This document shows, one piece after another, positions 19,715 to 28,574 of a stretch of DNA of 64,000 nt; positions within the stretch are counted from its first letter, which is position 1, and each line of letters begins with the position of its first letter. Location: positions 17,824,082-17,888,081 of the forward strand of contig NC_067207.1 of the NCBI RefSeq assembly GCF_026262505.1. The letters are read 5' to 3'. Source of the stretch: Trichomonas vaginalis G3. Lineage: Eukaryota; Parabasalia; Trichomonadida; Trichomonadidae. The notes under the pieces were generated by a model that saw only the letters and a program-made list of their open reading frames with translations, ran no database searches and was not told the origin of the DNA. A program made the position numbers and the translations under genes.

Positions 19715-20298
19715 TTACTTAACATAACCGCCTGCTGCCATAAGTCTTTGACGCCAACCCATACCAGCTAATGAAGGTTGACTTGGTTTAGTTTGGAAAC
19801 TAAACTTTGGTTTTGGTTTATCTTCAGTTTTTGGTTTCTCTTCTTCTATCGGTTTTTCGTCACTTTTCGGTTCCTCTGACTTTACCTCACCTGCAGGAAC
19901 AGTTGTGTCGTCAACATCTTCATAAATATCATATGCCATTTGTTTTTGTTTTCCTTTCAACTTTTTGTGTTTGTTGTAAAGTTTAGAATATTTCGACTCT
20001 AAGTCAATGAGATGTTCTATAATGAACTGTTGGTCAGTGAAGTAAACTTTTCCATCTGTTGTCTCGAAAGCTCCTTCAGACTTCAATATTTTATTTGTGA
20101 GAGTCTGTTTCTTTTTTGAGATACTAGCCGTTCCATTTTTATGAAAAGTGACTTTATAGTTAGGGTTTGTATTTCCAGACCTGGCACTTTCTATTATTGA
20201 ATTTTTTCTCTTCATCTGTAAGTTTTGACAGGTTTTGACAATGGTTCTGAACTTTTTGTTTGTGGTGTCAAATCTACCGTTTCAACTTCTTCGGTCAT
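19715..20298 (-). pseudogene. Charged protein next to polymerase, minor virion candidate
   Basis: This is the copy-A counterpart of the 193-residue B protein at 56160-56741. It has a Lys-rich basic core (SKKKQTLTNKILK), a helix LIDLESKYSKLYNKHKKLKG, an acidic Glu/Lys/Pro repeat (EEEKPKTEDKPKPK) and a conserved end LAGMGWRQRL-AAGGYVK. Start at ATG 20298. About one break. No family is recognised. Confidence 0.55.
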
Positions 20299-20319
20299 TT
20301 CACATCTCAGTAAAAAATT

Positions 20320-20472
20320 TTAGTTTGGTTTGTTTTCAACTGGTTGTTTAGGTTTTTTAAGTCGGTCTAAAACTTCCTGAGGTATAGGAAGAACTTGACA
20401 AACACGTGGTGTAACTGCTGGAAGTCGACAAATCCATCTTGAACCCATTTGTCTCAATGCTGTATTGTTCAT
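20320..20472 (-). CDS. 50-residue conserved peptide
   Basis: The ATG at 20472 lies directly after a CTGAGATGAA leader shared with its neighbours. The peptide starts MNNTALRQMGSRWICRLPAV and contains VLPIPQEVLDRLKKPKQPV. B has the same peptide at 55989-56129 with a slightly shorter end. Conservation of both reading frame and surroundings supports a real gene. Function unknown. Confidence 0.6.
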   Translation of the reverse strand: MNNTALRQMGSRWICRLPAVTPRVCQVLPIPQEVLDRLKKPKQPVENKPN

Positions 20473-20491
20473 TTCATCTCAGTAAAAAACT

Positions 20492-20893
20492 TTACATTCC
20501 CCACGTTTGAGGCGGTTGAGGTTGGTTATTGTTTACCCACTGTTGTGCATGGTTATATCCTCTGTTAAAGAATCTTTCACCTTGGTCCATATAGTGTCCT
20601 GCTTGGTTATAGTAGTCATTTGCTTTGTTATAATAGTTTCCTGCTTGTCTTCCTACATTGTCCATCCATCCTTGAACTTTTCCTCTTGTTTCAGGATTTG
20701 GAATAAGATTTGTTGCATCTCGTGCTACATCCCAACCTTTCTGTACAGTTTGTATAATAGGTTGTGCTTTCTCTTTAAGTATACCTAATGTACTCAAAAT
20801 CTTCCTTCCAACTCCAAATACACCTCTGGCTATTGTTCCCACTGCGGGCAAAAATCTAGATGCGACTCCTGCTAATGCGCCAAATAAACCCAT
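20492..20893 (-). CDS. Gly-rich amphipathic protein, membrane-active virion candidate
   Basis: The 133-residue product is identical to the B protein (55568-55969) except for one residue. The N-terminal 40 residues are a hydrophobic, Gly-rich amphipathic stretch with basic residues (GLFGALAGVASRFLPAVG, GVFGVGRKILSTLGILK). An Asn/Tyr/Gln-rich region of short repeats (YYNKANDYYNQAGHYMDQ) and a Pro-rich end follow. The N-terminus resembles membrane-lytic peptides such as the adenovirus protein VI helix in character, though no homology can be claimed. It is divergent from the integrase with 17 bases between starts. Confidence 0.65.
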   Translation of the reverse strand: MGLFGALAGVASRFLPAVGTIARGVFGVGRKILSTLGILKEKAQPIIQTVQKGWDVARDATNLIPNPETRGKVQGWMDNVGRQAGNYYNKANDYYNQAGHYMDQGERFFNRGYNHAQQWVNNNQPQPPQTWGM

Positions 20894-20910
20894 TTCTTAT
20901 AGGATAAAAA

Positions 20911-21867
20911 ATGACGAATCCAAAAAGGACCCCTATGTTTCTAAAGCGACAAAGAAAGCACTCATGGTAAAAATCTTTAGTTCAACACCAAATGCTTGGT
21001 TTATGGATATCTTGGAAAAACATTCCGAGGTATAGAGAAGATGGACCACCATACTGGTAATATTTGTTGGTCAAAACACAAGATACTGTGAAGCCATACC
21101 ATTATGGTCCAAAAATATTTTAGATGTGAAAACTGCTTTGACAATATTCGTTGACAAATACCATCCAACAAAACTGACATCTGACTGTGAAAGTTCTTTC
21201 AAATCAGATGATGTAAAAAACTATCTGCGTTCAAAAAATGTAAACCAATATTTCATTGTCGACCAAAACCATTCTGCTCTTGGTGTCATTGACGGTTGTA
21301 TAAAAATGTTAAGAGACTTAAACCAACCACAAGGTGGTGAAGCAAATGAAATGTCATATGACGACAAGTATAGACACTTCTCCATGGCAAAGATGAGACA
21401 AGTTTTAAATATTTACAATAACCGTAAACAAAAAGGTTTGGGAAACCACTCCCCGAAGAAATGAAAAACAACCCTGACTTAGAGAAAGACTATATATTTA
21501 ATAATTTAGTCAAAAGAGACAAACAAGAAAGAAGGCCGGGCTTCAAACTTCAGAAAGGTGACAAAGTAAAAATAGAAATACCTAAACGCGACCCATATGA
21601 AAATACTATTGACTATGACAACAATGGGAACTCGACAGGTACTCACATTCGTGTTCGTAAAAATAGAAGAAAGTATACAAGAGAATATTATGAAGTTTTA
21701 GGCAAACATGGCAAATGTACACACTGCAAGCAGAAGATAAAACTACTATTGCCAGACCTCGTTTCAAACTTGTCAAAGTTCAAGGTGGTATACTTTCAAA
21801 GACAGTTCCTAACAAATATAAGACAACTCCTGACGAATATGCTAAAGAAGTTGAAAATGACGACTAA
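20911..21867 (+). pseudogene. Retroviral-type (rve) integrase
   Basis: This is the copy-A counterpart of the open integrase at 54591-55550 in B. Visible parts are the catalytic-core region LTSDCESSFKSDD, the third-acid region NHSALGVID, and the C-terminal SH3/chromo-like domain (FKLQKGDKVKIEIPKRDP, KYTREYYEVLGKHGK). It would insert the element and make the 5-6 bp target duplication. About three breaks. Its 3' end overlaps the convergent fibre gene by 4 bases, as in B. Confidence 0.8.
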
Positions 21868-23135
21868 GCATTTCTATACCATGCGTAAACTGTCATGTAA
21901 GGTGGCATATTCTTTACTTTGTCCCGTTGTTTGCGTATATCCTGTAACGCGATGTGTATGGTTTTCCTGCCCTCAGTGTTACTCCAGTAACAATCTATAG
22001 CAAACTTAACGTTGTCTTTAACATCATATCCTTTACCTTTTATCATTCCTGACCAATCCCAATATCTATGCTTATGCCAACCTGCTTGAGATGTACTTAA
22101 ATCTATGTAGTGACTGTGTGCAGGTAAATTTTCACCTGAAATCGTTTTACTTCCACCTGTTTCCTTTGAAGAGTTTGCACAATACAAAAACCTGTCGACT
22201 ATTTGAGTCCAAGTTCCAAAACCCAGAACTGTTTCTGGTCTGGTAGAGTTCATTGACGTATAAATAGAGCCTATAGGATATAATGTTTGAAGTATTTCTG
22301 TCTTTAATGTTTGAAGCTCTGTTTTGTCTGCTTTCTTGTCTAACTTTTCTTGAAGTTCATTTACGTCAGAAATGTTATGTTTATGATATTTTTGTGGGTA
22401 TGTTCCTTCTGTCCATGCGAAAATATATTCTTTTGTTGCATCTACATATCCAGCTATCCATTTCGAGTCTGCTTTTGTATTCCTTAACTCTGTAACACCT
22501 TTCTCAAGCTCTTTCAACTGTTGTCCATCTTCCATTAAACCTCTGGTATGACTTGAAACCGTTTGTGCCAACATATCTACAGTTTCTTTGTCAGGTTTGT
22601 CATCTAACTTTTCTTGAAGTTCATTTACGTCAGAGATGTTATGTGTATGATTTTTGTCGGCTTTATTTGAAACATCTATGTCAAGTCTTTGCAAATGGAC
22701 ACTATCTTCCATTAAACCTCTGGTATGACTTGAAACCGTTTGTGCCAACATATCTACAGTTTCTTTGTCAGCTTTCTTTTCAACATCCTCTTTTGTTGCA
22801 TATGTTGCATCTGCTCTGTCATGTTCTTCTTGAACTTTTTCAATGACATATTCTTTGTCAGCTTTGTTGTCAACATCTGCTTTCAAAAGAAGTTCATTTA
22901 TAGGTTTCTCGTTTAAAGTTCCTTTTGTTGGATTTATACAGACAGTATGGTTCTTATTGTCTTGAAACAGAAACTCATCTGTCATTGGGTTTAATGTCAG
23001 TTTTAAGTTTCCTTCTTTCAATGACTCAGATATCTTAGAATAGTTTGAAAAGTTTGTTGTGTTCTTATTTAGAGCTTGCATAATGAGTTGTCGGTTGTGT
23101 TGTATTTCTCTCATGGAAGCAATATCTTTCGACAT
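21864..23135 (-). CDS. Tail-fibre-like protein with phage collar-type C-terminus
   Basis: An open frame of 423 residues. The N-terminal 95 residues (MREIQHNRQLIMQALNKN) are nearly the same as in B and probably attach to the virion. The middle is a shaft of repeated units of KADKETVDMLAQTVSSHTRG and HNISDVNELQEKLD types. The C-terminal 140 residues have the phage tail-fibre/collar pattern: YPIGSIYTSMNSTRPETVLG, FGTWTQ, SGENLPAHSHYI and MPPYMTVYAWYR. Such proteins trimerise and bind receptors. Start at ATG 23135. A host-recognition spike is the natural inference. Confidence 0.75.
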   Translation of the reverse strand: MSKDIASMREIQHNRQLIMQALNKNTTNFSNYSKISESLKEGNLKLTLNPMTDEFLFQDNKNHTVCINPTKGTLNEKPINELLLKADVDNKADKEYVIEKVQEEHDRADATYATKEDVEKKADKETVDMLAQTVSSHTRGLMEDSVHLQRLDIDVSNKADKNHTHNISDVNELQEKLDDKPDKETVDMLAQTVSSHTRGLMEDGQQLKELEKGVTELRNTKADSKWIAGYVDATKEYIFAWTEGTYPQKYHKHNISDVNELQEKLDKKADKTELQTLKTEILQTLYPIGSIYTSMNSTRPETVLGFGTWTQIVDRFLYCANSSKETGGSKTISGENLPAHSHYIDLSTSQAGWHKHRYWDWSGMIKGKGYDVKDNVKFAIDCYWSNTEGRKTIHIALQDIRKQRDKVKNMPPYMTVYAWYRNA

Positions 23136-23153
23136 TTTTATTCTAGATAAAAT

Positions 23154-24002
23154 ATGCTTTCAATAGAAAAAGAAAATTCAAGAGTTGCTACAACTAAACC
23201 ATTAGATGAACTTTTTACTAATGTCGGTCAAAAGTTTGAGACAGAGACCGTAAAGCATGAAGGCTATCGTTTTGACTACCCATTAAGATGGCTAAGAGAC
23301 CCATCTGTCACAAAAGCTATTGGCTTTCGTAGAATGAAGTTCATTTCAGAAGCCATACATGGTTTCCCATTTACGGTCGGTTTTGAAGTTCGATACTATA
23401 ACAAAGAAAAACATACGTATGAGAAATTTGAACAGGGAAAACTTTTACAAGTTAGTTTGCTTGTAAACTTAGAAACAACTCTTCAAGCTTTTCAAGAAAA
23501 AATAAACGACATCTATATCGAATATGCAAACCAGTATAACATTGACGAAGGAGAATACCATCTCGATATTATTTATGACAGGAAAAAATGCAACTGTTAA
23601 AATCAATAAAATAGAAGACCTTGGAGAAAACGTTTATATTTCTACAAAATATAACAACTTGGCATGGTATAGATTTATGAGGATGTTAAATCAGCCTGCA
23701 GCATATCCAGTACACCCAGACTTTTATGAAGTCGAAAACCCTAATGGAACATATGAAAATATTTTCGACCAAGATGCTATTATTGTTCATGCTTCATTTT
23801 CTGGCGCCCAAAACTCTTTCTTATGCTTGGCAAATGACTTTTACGAAAAACCTACAAAGTTATACGAACCACCAAGTGGAAGTATTTCAGACTTTCAAGT
23901 ATGGTTTACTACAGATGGAAAAAAAGAATAATTCCATTATACCATGCGTTTTACTTAGAACTTAGTTTCATATACAACTACTATCGAACGGTAAAAATAT
24001 AA
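23154..24002 (+). pseudogene. Conserved structural-type protein (282-residue family)
   Basis: Counterpart of the open B gene 52492-53340. The protein is mixed alpha/beta with many aromatics (RFDYPLRWLRDPSVTKA, GFPFTVGFEVRYYN, SISDFQVWFTTDG). It starts 18 bases from the fibre gene, back to back. About two breaks. No family is recognised. Its strict pairing with the fibre gene suggests a virion attachment or assembly partner, which is inference. Confidence 0.6.
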
Positions 24003-24006
24003 TTTT

Positions 24007-24248
24007 TTAATACGGTTGAGGTGTTGGATTTGGTTGCCAACTAGACTGTGGTGCAGGTTCAGGCTGTTGTATAACAGGAGCTTGTTCTTCTGGTTCAGGG
24101 TCTTTAGGTATAATACCAACAAACTGACCTACTCTTTTACCAATATTTTTGACACCGTTCCATACTCCTCTTCCGACAGATTTTATTCCATTCCATATAC
24201 CTCTTCCAACTTTCTGAAGAAGTTTCCAATACTACTGAAGAAACCCAT
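24007..24248 (-). pseudogene. Small amphipathic Gly/Trp-rich protein
   Basis: Counterpart of the 80-residue B protein at 52245-52487. An N-terminal amphipathic helix with repeated VGRGIWNGIK-like units is followed by a Pro/Glu/Gln-rich tail ending PTPQPY. About one break. A membrane-disrupting or lipid-binding role is suggested by composition only. Confidence 0.55.
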
Positions 24249-24266
24249 TTTACTATATGTAAAAAT

Positions 24267-24628
24267 CTAATGTCCGCCTAGTCTCTTACGTTTCCTGTTG
24301 AGTTCCATAGCATTCTTTAACTGGAGCTCATACATTCTGTTTCTCCTCTGGTAGAAAACATATTCTGGGTCAACTCCTGTGTTCGCGTCATCTGCATAAA
24401 GTTGTTTATATCCCACTTCAGGGTTTGTATAAAACTCTTTCCATCTCATATTTGCATACCATGGTGGCAAACCTAACGCAGCGTCATTTGACATGGCAGT
24501 TTGCATTTGTACATCTGTTGGCACTTGACCATAGTTGCCATTGCAGTTTGTATTCTAACTTCATTTGGAATATTCTCTGGGTTTGGTTGTCCAGGTTGCT
24601 GTGCATTCGCTAAGTTCTGTGCGTCCAT
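24267..24628 (-). pseudogene. Unknown 120-residue family protein
   Basis: Counterpart of 51864-52226 in B. It has an Asn/Gln/Pro-rich N-terminus with QTAM repeats, a conserved centre LGLPPWYANMRWKEFYTNP, and a basic helical end (YELQLKNAMELNRKRKRLGG). About one break. Function unknown. Confidence 0.55.
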
Positions 24629-24651
24629 TTAATATTAGATAAAAATATCTC

Positions 24652-24782
24652 TTACGAGTACATATACTGAACATTTGCAGGCATTGGTTCATCTTCATAT
24701 TCTCTGTACTTTTCTGCCACGTCAAATAAATAAATGACACAATGGAAAAACCTAAAACAAGTAGTCCTATTTCAAACCACAT
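24652..24782 (-). pseudogene. Tiny single-span membrane peptide
   Basis: Counterpart of the 43-residue peptide at 51709-51840 in B. The start overlaps the end of the methyltransferase gene by 16 bases. The N-terminus is one hydrophobic span (FEIGLLVLGF) and the end is polar and acidic (EYEDEPMPANVQYMYS). About one break. Function unknown. Confidence 0.5.
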
Positions 24783-25585
24783 TTACTTACTAATAAAATT
24801 TCTTTGTTATGACACTTTCTCCAGTTTATAGGACCTCTCTCATATTCTATCTTGTCATATATAAACTCATAGTCATGTATGTCCTCTAACCATCTCATAA
24901 CGGTTTCCAAACCACTTTTATCGGATGTAAAGTAAAAGCATGGATGGTTATGTATAACGTCTAAAGTTTCTAAAGAGTCTCTCAAAGTCCAGTCTACTTG
25001 GTATTGAAAATCCCATGTGTTATAGAACGGCGGGTCCACTATAAAGAAAACATTTTCCTTGTCTTTATATTTTTCATACAACTCTGTCCAATGACATCTC
25101 ACAAACTCTATACCCTCAATATATTTTTCTATGTCCTCTTTGAAAACATTTGTATAGTTAAGATATAAAACTTTTGACATAAGTGTTTCAATGTCATGAA
25201 CTCTTATAGCACCACTATATAATAGTCTAGCAGATATACTATTCCAGTCTATATATTCTGCTTTTTTCAAAACCTCTCTCACAATATTTTTCTTATCTAA
25301 TGGTATACGTTCCATCTTACCTATAGGTATCTTTTCTTTTAACTCTTTCAATATATTGTTTGTGTCTGGAATATGTTTGAGACGGTTCATATAGTTGTCG
25401 AAGTCATTGCATATAATCTTTGAGTCAGGAAATACGGTATGGCACAAATGGGATATATAGAAACTTCCACCGAACAAATCTACAAATGTTAGACCATTCG
25501 GTAGTTTCTTAAGTTCTCTCAATATAATATCTTTACATCTACTCTTATTTCCAAAGAACGGTAACGGTGGTTTTGTAAAATTCAT
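24767..25585 (-). CDS. DNA N6-adenine methyltransferase (Dam/D12 class)
   Basis: The protein is 272 residues, the size of D12-class adenine methylases. Visible motifs are the N-terminal PLPFFGNKSR, the SAM-binding FVDLFGGSFYIS, and the catalytic DPPFYNTW. The enzyme transfers a methyl group from SAM to adenine N6. It is the last gene before the right end, reading inward from the terminus. Only eight residues differ from the B copy (50906-51724), and both are open. The promoter region holds two AAAAGTGA (initiator complement) motifs. It may mark element DNA or shield it from nucleases, which is inference. Confidence 0.9.
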   Translation of the reverse strand: MNFTKPPLPFFGNKSRCKDIILRELKKLPNGLTFVDLFGGSFYISHLCHTVFPDSKIICNDFDNYMNRLKHIPDTNNILKELKEKIPIGKMERIPLDKKNIVREVLKKAEYIDWNSISARLLYSGAIRVHDIETLMSKVLYLNYTNVFKEDIEKYIEGIEFVRCHWTELYEKYKDKENVFFIVDPPFYNTWDFQYQVDWTLRDSLETLDVIHNHPCFYFTSDKSGLETVMRWLEDIHDYEFIYDKIEYERGPINWRKCHNKEILLVSKCGLK

Positions 25586-25616
25586 TTATATATAATAATA
25601 AAAATGTTTTTACCCG

Positions 25617-25635
25617 AAAAGTGACAGAAAAGTGA
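25617..25635 (-). promoter_or_regulatory. Doubled initiator motif for the methyltransferase
   Basis: On the minus strand TCACTTTT occurs twice, 11 bases apart (25628-25635 and 25617-25624), about 30-50 bases before the ATG at 25585. The same doublet precedes the methyltransferase of B (50856-50874). It fits the trichomonad initiator TCAYW. Confidence 0.55.
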
Positions 25636-25720
25636 CAAAACATGAAAACATATATAATTTGTGAAAAGCGACACATTATATAATGTTTTCGACCCAGAAG
25701 ACTAACAATTTTCCGAATAA

Positions 25721-25859
25721 AAACTTCATTTATACTAAACATCTTCGGGGCTAGAGGGCGCAACGCGCCTGGAAGCCCTCCAAATATAAACTTCATTTAT
25801 ACTAAACATCTTCAGGGCTAGAAGGGGCGCAGCCCCTGGAAGCCCCTCATACCTGACCT
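25721..25859 (-). repeat. Right terminal repeat of Polinton A, internally duplicated
   Basis: Two 67-bp units (25721-25787 and 25788-25854) each read AACTTCATTTATACTAAACA then a GC-rich hairpin and a GGAAGCCC end. The hairpins differ (GGGCGCAACGCGCC versus GGGGCGCAGCCCC) but stay palindromic. Only the outer unit carries the terminal CTCATACCTGACCT and adjoins the CTATA target duplicate. Confidence 0.85.
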
Positions 25860-25864
25860 CTATA

Positions 25865-26397
25865 TATTTTCAATAATGGAATTTGAAAACCATTCTCAAA
25901 AGTTCTCAGAAAACCTTTTTTTCATTAATTTTAAGAAATCTGAGTATTAAATTAAGTGATAAATTCGTTTGACACTACTTTAATTTTTAAATTCAAAAAA
26001 TTATATGTGCTTCTTAAAATGACTCAAAAAATTTTATTATAAAATAATATATAATATTAAAAATCCCACAACATTTTTTTACTTTACATAATCGTACTTC
26101 CTCGACGATTAATTTCCACTCAATTTCTATCGTTGACCGAACTTAGCATGCAACAATATGATTTATACATATGAAAAATAATATATAAAAATATAATTTT
26201 GAGATAATTATGTAAATAATATTTTAAATATTTGAATTTGAGGTATAATTTTATAGTAAAATATATTATAAAGAGTATTTATATAAATAATGTAAAATAA
26301 TATAAGTAATAAAAATTGAGACCCCTCCCTGTTTTTGATGTTTTGTCACTTTTTCGGTAATTCTTATTGTTTCCTGATACATAATCAGTGCTTTGTA
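25865..26397. other. AT-rich flank with inverted copy of the left spacer
   Basis: No gene is seen. Bases 26142-26159 are the exact reverse complement of 886-903, with weaker similarity over about 26090-26141. An initiator-like TTTTGTCACTTTTTCGG lies at 26341-26358 without a following gene. Confidence 0.6.
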
Positions 26398-26530
26398 GGC
26401 TCCTATTCCCTCGAGAAAGTTCGAAAACTTGGTCGCAATTGCATCTGATTGCGACCAAGTTTTCGAACTTTCTGGTAGGAATTGAAGGGTGAGAGGTATA
26501 TAGTATGCCTATATGCCTCTCACTCTCAGA
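26398..26530. repeat. Right-hand pair of alternating palindromes
   Basis: Two units of the kinds seen at 1-1420 stand next to each other. One has arms AGAAAGTTCGAAAACTTGGT around a short loop (about 26413-26473). The other has GTGAGAGGTATA arms (about 26477-26526). They mirror the left array across Polinton A. Confidence 0.8.
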
Positions 26531-26805
26531 TTACATTAACGTACATAAAAAAAATATTTTTAGATTGATTTTTACTAACCTGAACCTCGGAGTAACGAGG
26601 TATTCGTAGATATGATGTAGGCTATTGTTTTAAGCGGTAAGCTCGGAAACTTTTGTTAGATAACTTAGCATCCAAATCTACGATTTGCAATGAATCATCA
26701 GTAAGTAAATAGTTGTATTAAAAAGATGTAAATACGATAATATTAAGTGTTTATTCGTAATGATTTGAGAATTTGTTGAAAATTTATTGAACTTGCTCGA
26801 GATTT

Positions 26806-28020
26806 TCATTTTCTGAGCTCGTCAATGCTTTCCTTAAGGTTTTTTAATTGACCGTCGACTATCCAGAATGGTTCTTGTTCTGGATTTCGATACCAGTGAT
26901 CATCAATTTCACTGGCCTCGAATTCATTCGGCGTAAAGTAAACGTTCGTTTCAGGATTCACAGGCAAAGAAGAATGGGGCATATTATTGTAAAATCTGAT
27001 GACCCGTGGAAGATCTGATTCTGACTTGCAGTTTCTTTCCACGTATGGCCACCATCTCTCAATCTTACCATTTGCCTGTGGATTGCCCGGTTGAATGAAA
27101 ATATGCTCAATTCCACGTTCAACCAAAAGTTGATGAAATGAGCTTTTATTTTCAAGGCCGTTATCGGTCCAAATAGCGTATGGTGGTTGAGGTAGAGTAC
27201 TTAATGCTCTTTTAAGAACTGCAGTTGTATTTTGAGCTGTTTTTTCGGTAAAGAAATTAAAATCTATGATTTTTCGCGATCTGTCGTCTATTATCGCAAA
27301 CAAATATTTGCCTATTCGTTTCCTCCAATAGTGGATATCAGCATGCCAAATTTGATGACATTTGGATGCTAGATAATTTCGAGGAATGTATTTTTGCTGA
27401 CTTTCTTGATTTTGAGGGGGAGTATCTGCGATAATCGCTTCGTGTATTTTCCTGCCCATTCTATATGAGGGAGAATCGAAATTTTTTGTAATGTATGTTG
27501 CCGTTTGAAGAGATTCGCGTAATGGATTTATTTCAATAGGCGTACCTTCTATTGGAGTCACAACTGGAACTAAAGTTGTGCGGTCAACTTCATCGAGCCA
27601 GTTTCCAGACTCATAATTTATTTCTCCATTTTTTTTGAATTTCTGATTGAATTTTTTGAAATTCTTCTGGATTCTTCTCAATATTGACAAGGTCTGTTTT
27701 CATTTTCTGAATAATTTTATTGATGCCTGCATCGGGCATTAAATCTTTCAAATTTGCATAAGCTTGGCAGGCATCAAGATTAATTTCTATTTGTTTTCTT
27801 CCAAATTTTCTCTGACAAGCTTTTTGAACATGGTTTTGGATATTTCACGAAAGGTACCATTATTTAAACGGGCCTTTTTGCAAATATCCTTTAGCTTCAT
27901 TCCAGAGTTAATTTGTTGAACCGATTCCTTTAGCCATTCGATGTCAACTAATTTTCTGGAGGTACGATGCCAGTGATATGGATCCATTTGATTTTTGTAA
28001 AAGTTTACAAAAACTTCCAT
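26806..28020 (-). pseudogene. DDE transposase with rve-type core and HTH N-terminus
   Basis: The minus strand from ATG 28020 begins with a helix-turn-helix-like region (SRKLVDIEWLKESVQQI, KLKDICKKARLNNGTF) followed by a catalytic core with three acids in HADIHY, TDNG and GKIERW, spaced about 57 and 34 residues apart. This is the rve/IS481-like plan and differs from the Polinton integrase. Two breaks separate the N-terminal, middle and core parts, so it is inactive. No matching terminal repeat was found on its left. The inverted repeat at 28029-28215 abuts its right side. Confidence 0.7.
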
Positions 28021-28028
28021 TCTGAAAA

Positions 28029-28215
28029 ATAGTATGGATTTGATATAAAAAATAATATGTAATAGTGTAATATTGATTAAATAATAAAAATAAGTTTTTT
28101 TTTTAAAATAATTTTGGCGCCAAAAGTCACTTTTTCTAGCGACCCTTTTCGGTATGGTATACTCCGTCGGATTACGAACCTATTTTTATTATTTTTTATA
28201 TCAAATCCATACTAT
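28029..28215. repeat. Perfect 28-bp inverted repeat
   Basis: Arms at 28029-28056 and 28188-28215 (ATAGTATGGATTTGATATAA and on) are exact complements, with 131 bp between. The spacer holds GGCGCC, a TCACTTTTTC motif and GGTATACTCCGTCGG. It may be a small non-autonomous element, or the abutting ends of the transposon at 26806-28020 and a neighbour. Confidence 0.8.
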
Positions 28216-28259
28216 AAAGTGAGTTTAAGTACTACTGTGAACAGCATGAGATTGAAGTA

Positions 28260-28574
28260 ATGAGTAAAGGAGACTTTGAAACGCTTATGAAAGACAGTAA
28301 GGAGGTCGTTCATGAATGCAATGATGAAATAGTTCACGATGTCGTTCGTGAAGAAGCCATTGCAACAAAGAATGAGATAAAGGATTTCATAGAACTTAAC
28401 AAGGAGGAGTTTAAAGAAGGCTATGAAGTGAAAAGATGTGAAGAAGATTTCTTGGCGTATTTGAAGAAAAAGAGACTAAAGCCAATGGCTCAAAATAAGT
28501 TTCAATCGATGTTTGAAAAGAAACGTTTGAGCTATGGTGGTGTAAGAAGCACATATTACTTTGTTAAGAAGTGA
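28260..28574 (+). CDS. Unknown 104-residue charged helical protein
   Basis: ATG at 28260. The protein is almost wholly helical and charged (DVVREEAIATKNEIKDFIEL, KKKRLKPMAQNKFQSMFEKK). No family is recognised. It shares a 2-kb block with two other small ORFs and Polinton-type repeats. Confidence 0.45.
   Translation: MSKGDFETLMKDSKEVVHECNDEIVHDVVREEAIATKNEIKDFIELNKEEFKEGYEVKRCEEDFLAYLKKKRLKPMAQNKFQSMFEKKRLSYGGVRSTYYFVKK

Larger units (their letters stand above)
1545..25859. mobile_element. Polinton/Maverick A, full-length, broken
   Basis: The element has inverted termini beginning AGGTCAGGTATGAGGGGCTT on the left and ending in its complement on the right, flanked by a 5-bp direct repeat CTATA (1540-1544 and 25860-25864). 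It is about 24.3 kb. It carries the family's hallmark genes: major capsid, minor capsid candidate, packaging ATPase, DNA polymerase B and an rve-type integrase. It also has a helicase, a methyltransferase and a tail-fibre-like gene. About twenty or more breaks are spread over it, worst in the ATPase, integrase and polymerase, so it is a fossil. The ends and the half shared with copy B are very similar to B, so it is young. It has inserted beside or within the palindrome array. Confidence 0.93.

Noticed and set aside
21864-25585. Bacterial or phage contamination suggested by fibre and methyltransferase genes
   Set aside because: Both lie between matched Polinton termini with integrase, polymerase and trichomonad-type initiators, and recur in copy B.
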